Shown here: piece by piece, positions 23,842 to 32,215 of the stretch | Layout of the letters: every line of letters starts with the position of its first letter | How positions within the stretch are numbered: the first letter of the stretch is position 1 | Assembly (NCBI GenBank): GCA_036503555.1 | Contig: DASXWQ010000031.1 | Location: forward strand, 62,001 to 126,000 | Direction of reading: 5' to 3' | DNA length: 64,000 bases | DNA from: Actinocatenispora sp036503555 | Lineage (GTDB): Bacteria; Actinomycetota; Actinomycetes; Mycobacteriales; Micromonosporaceae | The notes under the pieces: model-generated | Told to the model about the DNA's origin: nothing | Database searches by the model: none | What the model saw: the letters and a program-made list of their open reading frames with translations, nothing else | Made by a program: the position numbers and the translations under genes

Positions 23842-25314
23842 GTGATGACGTCGGCGGACACGGGTACGGGCACGCGTCGGACCGGGGAGTACGTCCCGGA
23901 TCCGCGCCGTTGGCGCGCCCTGTCGGTCTGCCTGCTCGCCGGCTTCATGACCCTGCTCGACGTCAGCATCGTGAACGTCGCGCTGCCGTCCATGCAGACC
24001 GGCCTCGGCGCCAGCGCGTCCGACCTGTCGTGGGTGATCTCCGGGTACGCGTTGACGTTCGGGCTGGTGCTCGTCGCCGCCGGCCGGCTCGGTGACGACC
24101 GCGGCCGGAAACGCATGTTCCTGGCCGGGTTGGCGCTGTTCACGGCGACCAGCGCGCTCGCCGGTGCCGCCCAGTCGGGTACCTGGCTGGTCGTCGCCCG
24201 GCTGCTCCAGGGCGCCGCGGGCGGTCTGCTGAACCCGCAGGTCATCGGCGTGATCCAGCAGCTGTTCCGGGGCAGGGAGCGGGGACGGGCGTTCGGCCTG
24301 TTCGGTGCCACGGTCGGGATCTCGACGGCGATCGGCCCGCTGCTCGGCGGCCTGCTGTTGCAGGGCTTCGGTACGCACGAGGGCTGGCGCTTCGTCTTCT
24401 ACGTGAACCTTCCGGTCGGCGTCCTCGCCCTGTACGCCGGCTGGCGGTTGCTGCCGCGCGACACGGTCGCCGGCGGCGCGCGCCGCAGCCTCGACCTCGT
24501 CGGCAGCGTGCTGCTCGGCGCTGCGGTGGTGGCCGTGATGCTGCCGCTGATCGACGCGGAGAAGGGGCTGTCCGGCGCGCCGTGGTGGCTGCTCGCGGTG
24601 GGCGCGGTGCTCCTCGCCGGGTTCGCCGCCTGGGAGCGCGGGTACCGGCGGCGGGGCCGGCAGCCGCTGATCAACCTGGCGTTGCTGCGGACCCGCAGCT
24701 ACTCGATGGGCAGCGCGCTCGGCCTGGCGTACTTCGCGGGGTTCACCGGGATCTTCTTCGTCATCACGCTGTTCTTCCAGCGCGGGCTGGGCTATTCGCC
24801 GCTTCAGGCCGGCGCGTCGATGCTGCCGTTCGCGGTCGGGTCGGCGGTGTCCGCGGCGGTCGGCGGCCGGATCGTCTCCCGGTACGGCCGGCGCCTGGTC
24901 GTGATCGGCGTGGCGGCGGTCGCGGTCGGGCTGGCCGGGACGGACCTGGTGATCCGCTGGTTCGACGGCGGGCACGTGGCGCTGGCGACCGCGCTGCCGC
25001 TCGCGGTGGCCGGGATCGGCTCCGGCCTCACGATCGCACCGAACTCCACCCTCACCCTCGACGAGGTACCGCCGGCGGAGGGCGGCACCGCCGCGGGCGT
25101 GCTCCAGACGGGGCAGCGGATCGGGTCGGCGGTCGGTACGGCGGTGGCCGGGGCGCTGTTCTTCGGCACGCTGGCGACCTCGCACGGTGACTACCACCGG
25201 GCGGCGGCGTTCGGGCTGCGCGGGTCGATCGTGCTGGTCCTGGTGGCGCTGGTGGTGGGGATCGCGGACCTGGTCCTGGCCGGCCGGCACCGTGTGAGTT
25301 CGGTCGCAACGTAG
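23842..25314 (+). CDS. DHA2-family (EmrB/QacA-like, 14-helix) MFS efflux transporter
   Basis: A 490-residue drug:H+ antiporter. Motif D1 is seen as LDVSIVNVALPSM in helix 1, motif A as GRLGDDRGRKRMF after helix 2, and motif C as the GATVGISTAIGPLLGG stretch of helix 5, all typical of the DHA2 group. Hydrophobic segments fit 14 helices. The start is GTG 23842 directly followed by ATG 23845; an AACACT box lies 7 nt before the ATG, so a leaderless ATG start is possible. No regulator gene is adjacent. Substrate unknown; multidrug or secondary-metabolite export is the family role. Confidence 0.9.
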   Translation: MMTSADTGTGTRRTGEYVPDPRRWRALSVCLLAGFMTLLDVSIVNVALPSMQTGLGASASDLSWVISGYALTFGLVLVAAGRLGDDRGRKRMFLAGLALFTATSALAGAAQSGTWLVVARLLQGAAGGLLNPQVIGVIQQLFRGRERGRAFGLFGATVGISTAIGPLLGGLLLQGFGTHEGWRFVFYVNLPVGVLALYAGWRLLPRDTVAGGARRSLDLVGSVLLGAAVVAVMLPLIDAEKGLSGAPWWLLAVGAVLLAGFAAWERGYRRRGRQPLINLALLRTRSYSMGSALGLAYFAGFTGIFFVITLFFQRGLGYSPLQAGASMLPFAVGSAVSAAVGGRIVSRYGRRLVVIGVAAVAVGLAGTDLVIRWFDGGHVALATALPLAVAGIGSGLTIAPNSTLTLDEVPPAEGGTAAGVLQTGQRIGSAVGTAVAGALFFGTLATSHGDYHRAAAFGLRGSIVLVLVALVVGIADLVLAGRHRVSSVAT

Positions 25315-25396
25315 ATAATGAGTCAGACTCCGTATTAGCGTGGGGGACCGGCGGCCGACTCCGACCGCCGGGGTACGACTTCCGCGGAGGCGGCAG

Positions 25397-28300
25397 ATGG
25401 TGGTGCGGGAACCGGACGTACGGACAGGGTCGGTGACCCCGGCCGATGTCGGCACGAACGGTCCCGGCTGGCTCCGTCGCCTCCTCGGCTACTGCTGGCG
25501 GTACCGGACCCGGGTGATCCTCGCGTTCGGCGCGTCGGTCGCCGGAATGGCCGTCACCGCGCTCGTGCCGCTGATCCAGCGGTCGATCGTGGACGACGCG
25601 ATCCTGTCGGAGCGCCGGCCGCTGCTGCCGCTGGCCGCGCTGCTCATCCTCGCCGCCGTCATCACGTACGCGACCGCGTACATGCGGCGCTACCACGGCG
25701 GGCGACTCGCGCTCGACGTCCAGCACGACATGCGCACCGACATCTTCGGTGCACTGTCCAATTTGGACGGTGCACGGCAGGACGAGCTGCAGACCGGCCA
25801 GGTCGTCGGCCGGGCCACGTCCGACATCACGATGGTGCAGGGCCTGCTCGGGATGGTCCCGATCATGCTGGGCAACGCGCTGCTGTTCGTGATCTCCCTG
25901 GTCGTGATGCTCACCCTGTCGCCGCTGCTGACACTCATCGCACTCGCGGTCGGCCCCGGCCTGCTGTGGATCGCGACCCTGGCGCGCAAGCGGCTGTTCC
26001 CGGCGACGTGGGAGGCGCAGCAGCAGGCGGCGGCCGTCGCCGCGGTCGTCGACGACTCCGTCACCGGCGTACGCGTGGTCAAGGGTTTCGGCCAGGAGGA
26101 GCAGGAGCTGTCGAAGCTGTCGGCGGTGGCGCGCCGGCTCTTCGCCTCCCGCCTGCGTACGGTGCGGCTGAACAGCCGGTACAACCCGGCGTTGCAGGCG
26201 ATCCCGGCGCTCGGCCAGGTCGGCGTGCTCGCCCTCGGCGGCTGGCTGGCCATCCACGACCAGATCACGCTCGGCACGTTCCTCGCGTTCTCGTCGTACC
26301 TGGCGCAGCTGATCGGCCCGGTCCGGATGCTGTCCGGGCTGCTCACGATCGGCCAGCAGGCGCGGGCCAGCGTGATCCGCGTGTTCGAGGTGATCGACTC
26401 CCGGCCGCTGGTCACCGAGGCGCCCGACGCGGTGGACGTACCTGACCACCGGACGCCGACCGTCGAGTTCGACGACGTGACCTTCGGGTACGTGCCGTCG
26501 TCGCCGGTGCTGCGCGGCATGACGCTGACCGCCCGGCCGGGCGAGACCGTCGCGCTGGTCGGCTCGTCCGGCTCGGGCAAGTCGACCGTGTCGCTGCTGC
26601 TGCCCCGCTTCTACGACGTGCAGTCCGGCGAGGTACGCGTCGCCGGCCACGACGTCCGCCAGCTGACCATCGACTCGCTGCGCGCCTCGATCGGCATGGT
26701 GATGGAGGACAGCTTCCTGTTCTCCGAGTCGGTCCGCGACAACATCGCGTACGGCCGGCCCGACGCCACCGACGCGCAGGTCGTCGCGGCGGCGCGGGCC
26801 GCCGAGGCGCACGACTTCATCATGGCGCTGCCCGACGGGTACGACACGATGCTCGGGGAGAAGGGGCTGACCCTGTCCGGCGGGCAGCGGCAGCGGGTGG
26901 CGCTGGCCCGGGCGCTCATCACCGACCCGCGGATACTCGTGCTCGACGACGCGACGTCCGCGGTCGACGCCCGGATCGAGGCGGAGATCCACCAGACGCT
27001 GGCCCGGGTCATGGCCGGGCGTACCACGCTGCTGATCGCGCACCGCCGTTCCACGCTCGCGTTGGCCGACCGGATCGCCGTGCTCGACGACGGCCGCGTC
27101 GTCGACATCGGTACCGAGGAGGAGCTGGCGGAGCGCTGCCCGCTCTACACGCTGCTGCTGTCCGGGCCGGGCGACGACGCCGAGGGCATCGACGCCGGCG
27201 AGCTGCCCGTCGACACCTACGCCGCGGACGCGCGCAACCCCGACGGTACGACGGCGCGCCTGTGGGACGACGACCGTCCGGAGGCGGCGTACCAGGGGGC
27301 GGCGGGCGGCGAGGCGACCGGGCTGCCGCGCGGCGCCCGGCCGGGCGGCGGCGGTGTTCGCGGCATGGGTCCGATGGGCGGCGCGCTGGCGAGCATGCCG
27401 CCGACCCCGGAGCTGCTGGCCCAGGTCGACGCGTTGCCGCCGGCGACGGACACCCCGGACGTCGACGAGCGCACCGTACGCCGATCCGATCCGGGCTTCA
27501 CGCTGCGGAGCCTGCTGCGGCCGATGATCGCCCCGTTCGTGGTGGCGTTGCTCCTGGTCACGGCCGACGCGGGGGCGACGCTGATCCTGCCGGCGCTGAT
27601 CCGTTCCGGTGTGGACGGCGGCGTGCAGAAGGGCGCGATGGGCGTCATCGGCGCGGTGTCGCTGCTCGGCCTCGCCGTGGTCGCGGTCGACTGGATCGTC
27701 CAGATAGGACAGAACCGGATCACCGGCCGCACCGGGGAACGGCTGCTCTACACGTTGCGCGTCAAGTCCTTCGCGCACCTGCAACGCCTCGGGCTGGACT
27801 ACTACGAGAAGGAGATGTCCGGCCGGATCATGACCCGGATGACCACGGACGTCGACGCGTTCTCGTCGTTCCTGCAGACCGGGCTGATCCAGGCGGTCGT
27901 GTCGGTGCTGACGTTCTTCGGCATCCTCGGCGCCCTGCTGTACCTCAACATCGAGCTGGGGCTCGTGGTGTGCAGCGTGCTGCCGGTCATGGTGGTGGCG
28001 ACGCTGGTCTTCCGCGCCCGCTCGTCGAAGGCGTACAACGAGGCGCGGGAGAAGGTCGGCATCGTCAACGCCGACCTCCAGGAGAACGTGGCCGGCATGC
28101 GCGTGGCGCAGGCGTACCGGCGGGAGGGGCACAACCGGGCGCGGTTCTCCGCCCGCAGCGACGACTACCGCGTCACCAGGACGCGCGCGCAGCGCTACAT
28201 CGCCACGTACTTCCCGTTCGTACAGTTCCTGTCGACGGTGGCGGCGGCACTCGCGCTGATCGTCGGCAGCCAGCTCGTGCACGACAACAAGCTGACCGCC

Positions 28301-29332
28301 GGCGCGCTCATCGCATACCTGCTCTACATCGACATGTTCTTCGCGCCGGTGCAGCAGCTGTCCCAGGTCTTCGACGGGTACCAGCAGGCGTCGGTCGGGC
28401 TGCGGCGGATCAAGGACCTGCTGCGCACCCCGACGAGTACGCCGGAGGCCACCGACCCGGTGCCGGTGCCGTCCCGGCTGCGCGGCGAGATCGTCTTCGA
28501 CGACGTGTCCTTCGGCTACGGCGCCGGCTCCCGCGACCCCGAGGCCGTGGACGGTGCCGTCGCGGTCGGCTCCGACGGTGCGGCGGCACCGGTGGCCGGC
28601 GAGGACGGTGCGGTGGCGCGACCCAACGGCACGCTGGCACTGTCCGACGTGGACCTGCGGATCGCGCCGGGGGAGACCGTCGCCGTGGTGGGCGAGACGG
28701 GCGCCGGCAAGTCGACCCTGGTCAAGCTCGTCTCCCGGTACTACGACGTGACCGCGGGGACGGTCCGCGTCGACGGCGTCGACATCCGCCGGTACGACAT
28801 GGCCGCGTACCGGCACCGGATGGGCGTCGTGCCGCAGGAGGCGTACCTGTTCCCGGGCACGGTGCGGGACACCATCGCGTACGGCCGGCCGGACGCGACG
28901 AACGCCGAGGTCGAGGCGGCGGCGCGGGCGGTCGGCGCGCACGACATGATCGCCCGGCTCGACGGCGGCTACCACCACGTGGTCGCCGAGCGCGGCCGGA
29001 ACCTGTCCAGCGGGCAGCGCCAGCTGCTCGCCCTGGCCCGTGCCCAGCTCGTCGAGCCGGACATCCTGGTGATGGACGAGGCGACCGCGGCGCTCGACCT
29101 GGCCACCGAGGCGGACGTCACACGGGCCACGGATCGCTTGGTGGGCAAGCGAACCACGCTGGTCGTCGCGCACCGACTGACGACCGCGGCCCGGGCGGAC
29201 CGGATCGTCGTGCTGGACCACGGCCGCGTCGTCGAGTCCGGTACGCACGACGAGCTGCTCGCCGCCGACGGCACGTACGCCCGGCAGTGGGAGGTCTTCC
29301 GCACCGGCCACGCCGCCCCCGTCCCCGACTGA
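25397..29332 (+). CDS. Single-chain ABC exporter with two half-transporters (TMD-NBD-TMD-NBD)
   Basis: A 1311-residue multidrug-type ABC exporter with both halves in one chain. Half 1: six helices, then NBD with Walker A GSSGSGKST (389-397), signature LSGGQ (493-497), and Walker B LVLDD (D517-D518), so the catalytic Glu is replaced by Asp. Half 2: six helices, Walker A GETGAGKST (1099-1107), signature LSSGQ (1203-1207), and a normal Walker B D1227-E1228. The changes make one degenerate composite site (NBD1 Walker with NBD2 LSSGQ) and one canonical site, as in heterodimeric exporters of the TM287/288 kind. NBD2 carries an extra Ala/Gly/Asp-rich insert of about 35 residues before its Walker A, and an 80-residue Gly/Pro-rich linker joins the halves. 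The ATG at 25397 follows GGAGG. Confidence 0.93.
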   Translation: MVVREPDVRTGSVTPADVGTNGPGWLRRLLGYCWRYRTRVILAFGASVAGMAVTALVPLIQRSIVDDAILSERRPLLPLAALLILAAVITYATAYMRRYHGGRLALDVQHDMRTDIFGALSNLDGARQDELQTGQVVGRATSDITMVQGLLGMVPIMLGNALLFVISLVVMLTLSPLLTLIALAVGPGLLWIATLARKRLFPATWEAQQQAAAVAAVVDDSVTGVRVVKGFGQEEQELSKLSAVARRLFASRLRTVRLNSRYNPALQAIPALGQVGVLALGGWLAIHDQITLGTFLAFSSYLAQLIGPVRMLSGLLTIGQQARASVIRVFEVIDSRPLVTEAPDAVDVPDHRTPTVEFDDVTFGYVPSSPVLRGMTLTARPGETVALVGSSGSGKSTVSLLLPRFYDVQSGEVRVAGHDVRQLTIDSLRASIGMVMEDSFLFSESVRDNIAYGRPDATDAQVVAAARAAEAHDFIMALPDGYDTMLGEKGLTLSGGQRQRVALARALITDPRILVLDDATSAVDARIEAEIHQTLARVMAGRTTLLIAHRRSTLALADRIAVLDDGRVVDIGTEEELAERCPLYTLLLSGPGDDAEGIDAGELPVDTYAADARNPDGTTARLWDDDRPEAAYQGAAGGEATGLPRGARPGGGGVRGMGPMGGALASMPPTPELLAQVDALPPATDTPDVDERTVRRSDPGFTLRSLLRPMIAPFVVALLLVTADAGATLILPALIRSGVDGGVQKGAMGVIGAVSLLGLAVVAVDWIVQIGQNRITGRTGERLLYTLRVKSFAHLQRLGLDYYEKEMSGRIMTRMTTDVDAFSSFLQTGLIQAVVSVLTFFGILGALLYLNIELGLVVCSVLPVMVVATLVFRARSSKAYNEAREKVGIVNADLQENVAGMRVAQAYRREGHNRARFSARSDDYRVTRTRAQRYIATYFPFVQFLSTVAAALALIVGSQLVHDNKLTAGALIAYLLYIDMFFAPVQQLSQVFDGYQQASVGLRRIKDLLRTPTSTPEATDPVPVPSRLRGEIVFDDVSFGYGAGSRDPEAVDGAVAVGSDGAAAPVAGEDGAVARPNGTLALSDVDLRIAPGETVAVVGETGAGKSTLVKLVSRYYDVTAGTVRVDGVDIRRYDMAAYRHRMGVVPQEAYLFPGTVRDTIAYGRPDATNAEVEAAARAVGAHDMIARLDGGYHHVVAERGRNLSSGQRQLLALARAQLVEPDILVMDEATAALDLATEADVTRATDRLVGKRTTLVVAHRLTTAARADRIVVLDHGRVVESGTHDELLAADGTYARQWEVFRTGHAAPVPD
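25749..25775. repeat. 27-bp near-perfect palindrome inside the ABC exporter gene
   Basis: Arms GTGCACTGTCCAA (25749-25761) and TTGGACGGTGCAC (25763-25775) around a single T, with one mismatch in 13. It is A/T-richer than its surroundings and near the beginning of the coding region. It may be an internal binding site or chance. Confidence 0.5.
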
Positions 29333-29431
29333 CCGCGCGCGGCGGAAACCTGTCGCCGGATGGGGGAGCGGGCCGTAAGGTGCGTCGCGACACGGTCGGC
29401 GCGGTCGGCCGTCGGGCGAGGGGACACGAGG

Positions 29432-30313
29432 ATGAAGGCGTCGGACGTCCCGCGGGCGGTGGCCGCGGCAGTGTCCATCACCACCGGGTACGGCATGCCC
29501 GTCGACGACGCGGTCGTCCTGCAGGACTCGAACCGGATCGCCGTACGCCTCCAGCCGTGCGGCGTGCTGGCCCGGGTCGCGCCGCTCGCGCACCGGGCGG
29601 CCGCGTTCGAGATCGAGCTGGCGCAGCGACTCGCCGGTACCGACAGCCTGGTGGCCGGGCTCGAACCGCGGGCCGAGCCGCGCCCGCACGTACGGGACGG
29701 CTTCGTGGTCACGCTGTGGCGGTACCACGAGCCGCTGCCGGGGCGGGAGCTCCCGCCCGCCGAGTACGCGCACGCGCTCGCGCGGCTGCATGCCGGTATG
29801 CGTCGGATCGACGTGCCCGTACCGCGTTTCACCGATCGGGTCGAGGAGGCGCGGCGCCTGGTCGGCGACCGTACGCAGAGCCCGCGGCTGGGCGAGGCGG
29901 ATCGTGTACTGCTCGGCGACACGCTGACGCGGCTGGGCCGGGCGGTCGGCGACAGCGGGGCCGACGAGCAGCTGCTGCACGGCGAGCCGCATCCGGGCAA
30001 CCTGCTGTGGACGGCGGCCGGGCCGTTGTTCGTCGATCTGGAAACGTGCTGCCGCGGCCCCGTCGAGTTCGACCTCGCGCACGCGCCCGAGGCGGTCGCC
30101 GAGCACTATCCGGCGGCCGATCCGGAGCTGCTGCGCCGGTGCCGGATCCTCACGCTGGCGATCGTCACGGCGTGGCGCTGGGACCGCGAGGACGACCTCC
30201 CGAACGGGCGTGAGCTGGGCACGGAGTGGCTCGACCAGATACGGGCGGAGCTGCGTCAACACCGGAATGTCACCGGGTCGTGGCCGGGCGGCGGCGGCGA
30301 CAACATTCGCTGA
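29432..30313 (+). CDS. Aminoglycoside phosphotransferase (APH)-family kinase
   Basis: A 293-residue protein-kinase-fold phosphotransferase of the APH/choline-kinase group. The catalytic loop is HGEPHPGN (183-190), where the usual catalytic aspartate of HGDxxxxN is glutamate, and the metal-binding aspartate is D202 in LFVDLETCCRG. The nucleotide-binding N-lobe is present but without a clear Gly loop. Members phosphorylate aminoglycosides, sugars or small alcohols, so resistance should not be assumed. The ATG at 29432 is preferred over an upstream in-frame start because the fold begins there and AGGGG and GAGG precede it. A TAAGGT box at 29375 could be its promoter. It lies between the ABC exporter and the sugar importer, with no overlap to either. 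Confidence 0.8.
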   Translation: MKASDVPRAVAAAVSITTGYGMPVDDAVVLQDSNRIAVRLQPCGVLARVAPLAHRAAAFEIELAQRLAGTDSLVAGLEPRAEPRPHVRDGFVVTLWRYHEPLPGRELPPAEYAHALARLHAGMRRIDVPVPRFTDRVEEARRLVGDRTQSPRLGEADRVLLGDTLTRLGRAVGDSGADEQLLHGEPHPGNLLWTAAGPLFVDLETCCRGPVEFDLAHAPEAVAEHYPAADPELLRRCRILTLAIVTAWRWDREDDLPNGRELGTEWLDQIRAELRQHRNVTGSWPGGGGDNIR

Positions 30314-30315
30314 TC

Positions 30316-30368
30316 TTCACCTCGGTGAAGGTATTGCGCGTTCACCTTCTGGACATCTACTGTTCACC
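30316..30368 (+). promoter_or_regulatory. Promoter and operator region of the sugar ABC importer
   Basis: A perfect 14-bp palindrome TTCACC-TC-GGTGAA (30316-30329) is followed by two more TTCACC half-sites (30341-30346, 30363-30368). A -35-like TTGCGC (30334-30339) and a -10 TACTGT (30358-30363), 18 bp apart, are interleaved with them, so a bound regulator would block the promoter. No regulator gene is adjacent. Confidence 0.5.
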
Positions 30369-30445
30369 GACGTTGCGTCGTCGGTGTCCCTCCGACGGCC
30401 GTTCGTACCCGCCCGTGGCGCGGCCGTCTGCGAGGGAGCTTGGCC

Positions 30446-31402
30446 TTGACCGTCACCGACCAACCGTCGACGGCCGCGGCGGACGCCGTGGAGCCGCCGG
30501 GGAATACCGGCACCCCCGGCGTACGCCGACGGCGCCGCCGGGAATACCTGTTGTTCCTGGCGTTCATCGCGCCGAACGCGGTGCTGCTCGCGGTCTTCGC
30601 GTACTGGCCGATCGTGTTCAACGGCTATCTCAGCCTGACGAGCTGGGACATGCTGTCGCCGACGATCCCGTTCGTCGGGCTGGCCAACTATGCCGACATG
30701 TTCTCCGATCCCGACTTCTGGGCGGTACTCGGACGTACCGTGCTGTTCTCCGGCGCGGTCGTCATCGGGTGCCTGATCGTCGGGCTCGCCGTGGCGATGC
30801 TGCTGAACCAGAAGCTCGTCGGCCGCAACCTGGTCCGTACGGTCTCCTTCGCGCCGCACATCCTCTCCGGCGTCGCGATGGGTACCGTCTGGCTGTTCAT
30901 CTTCGACCCGCAGATCGGCCTGATGAAGGTCGTGCTGGAGAAGGTCGGGATCGCCGGTCCGGCCTGGATGACCGACTCCAGCTGGGCGATGTGGGGCCTG
31001 GTCCTGGTCTACCTCTGGAAGAACATCGGCTTCGTCGCGGTCGTCTACATGGCCGGCCTGCAGGGCCTGCCCACCGACCTGTACGAGGCGGCCCGGCTCG
31101 ACGGCGCCGGCCCGTGGACGCTGTTCCGGCGGATCACGCTGCCGCTGCTGTCGCCGGTGACGTTCTTCGTCACGGTCGTGACGATCGTCGGCACGTTCCA
31201 GGCGTTCGACGTCATCGCGATCATGACGAACGGCGGTCCGGGCGACGCCACGACCACCATCTCCTGGTACATCTACAAGCAGGCCTTCCAGGCTCTGGAC
31301 GCCGGGCACGCCGGAGCGGGCGCGCTCGTGATGTTCGTGATCCTCATCGCGATCACGGCGGCGCAGGCCCGGTTCATGGAGCGGAGGGTGCACTACCGAT
31401 GA
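30446..31402 (+). CDS. Sugar ABC importer permease 1 (MalF/UgpA type)
   Basis: A 318-residue inner-membrane permease with six helices. The binding-protein-dependent transport signature EAARLDGAGPWTLFRRITLP, which contacts the ATPase, is near residues 214-233. The N-terminal 35 residues are a basic cytoplasmic tail (RRRRRR). The start is unusual: TTG at 30446 (MTVTDQPS) is supported by GGAG 7 nt upstream; a TTG at 30440 is also in frame. First gene of a three-gene operon with permease 2 (4-bp overlap) and a binding protein. No ATPase gene is present, consistent with sharing MsiK. Confidence 0.9.
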   Translation: MTVTDQPSTAAADAVEPPGNTGTPGVRRRRRREYLLFLAFIAPNAVLLAVFAYWPIVFNGYLSLTSWDMLSPTIPFVGLANYADMFSDPDFWAVLGRTVLFSGAVVIGCLIVGLAVAMLLNQKLVGRNLVRTVSFAPHILSGVAMGTVWLFIFDPQIGLMKVVLEKVGIAGPAWMTDSSWAMWGLVLVYLWKNIGFVAVVYMAGLQGLPTDLYEAARLDGAGPWTLFRRITLPLLSPVTFFVTVVTIVGTFQAFDVIAIMTNGGPGDATTTISWYIYKQAFQALDAGHAGAGALVMFVILIAITAAQARFMERRVHYR

Positions 31403-32214
31403 AGCCACTCACCACCACGCTCAAGTACGTCGGGCTGATCGTCGTACTGGTCTGCGCGTTCATCCCGATCTACTGGCTGCTGACCACGTCGGTGACGTCA
31501 CCGGACAAGATCTTCCAGTTCCAGTGGTTCCCCACCTCGATCGAGTGGAAGAACTACGTCGACGGCTGGGCGTCCGCGCCGTTCGCCACGCTGTACAAGA
31601 ACTCGGTGATCGTGACGCTCGCCGGCGCGCTGATCCAGGTGTGCGTCGCGGTCCTCTCCTCGTACGCGTTCGCGTTCCTGCGGTTCCCCGCCAAGAACCT
31701 GGTGTTCATGGTGTTCCTCGGCGCGATGATGGTGCCCGGCACGGTCGTGCTGATGCCGAACTTCCTCACGATCGCGGCGCTCGGCTGGGTCAACACGTAC
31801 GCCGGGATCATCGTGCCGGGTGTCGGCTCGGTGTTCGCGATGTTCCTGCTGCGGCAGCACATGCTGACACTGCCGAACGAGGTGACCGAGGCGGCGAAGG
31901 TCGACGGCGCGAGCCACCTGCGCGTGCTGTGGAACGTGGTCCTGCCGATGTCGCGGCCGATGGTCGTCACCGTCATCGTCGTCGCGCTGGTCGAGAAGTG
32001 GAACGACTTCGTCTGGCCGCTGGTGTCCACGAGCACCGACTCGATGCGCACCCTGCCGGTCGGAATGATGATGATCCAGGACTCCGAGGGCTTCACGAAC
32101 TGGGGCGCGGTCATGGCGTCCGCCGTCTTCATCGTGGTACCGGTGCTGGTCGTGTTCTTCATCGCCCAGCGGCAGATCATCGCCGGGCTCACCGCCGGCG
32201 CGACGAAGGGCTGA
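31399..32214 (+). CDS. Sugar ABC importer permease 2 (MalG/UgpE type)
   Basis: A 271-residue permease with six helices that pairs with permease 1. The EAA loop is EAAKVDGASHLRVLWNVVLP near residues 166-185. The ATG at 31399 overlaps the stop of permease 1 as ATGA, showing coupled translation; the frame is open far upstream but without the fold. The binding-protein gene begins one base after its stop. Confidence 0.92.
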   Translation: MKPLTTTLKYVGLIVVLVCAFIPIYWLLTTSVTSPDKIFQFQWFPTSIEWKNYVDGWASAPFATLYKNSVIVTLAGALIQVCVAVLSSYAFAFLRFPAKNLVFMVFLGAMMVPGTVVLMPNFLTIAALGWVNTYAGIIVPGVGSVFAMFLLRQHMLTLPNEVTEAAKVDGASHLRVLWNVVLPMSRPMVVTVIVVALVEKWNDFVWPLVSTSTDSMRTLPVGMMMIQDSEGFTNWGAVMASAVFIVVPVLVVFFIAQRQIIAGLTAGATKG

Positions 32215-32215
32215 C

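Noticed and set aside
25052..30262. Minus-strand open frame of about 1700 codons
   Set aside because: It spans three clearly coding plus-strand genes, is composed of R/H/V/D/Q shadows, and has no family resemblance or start signal.
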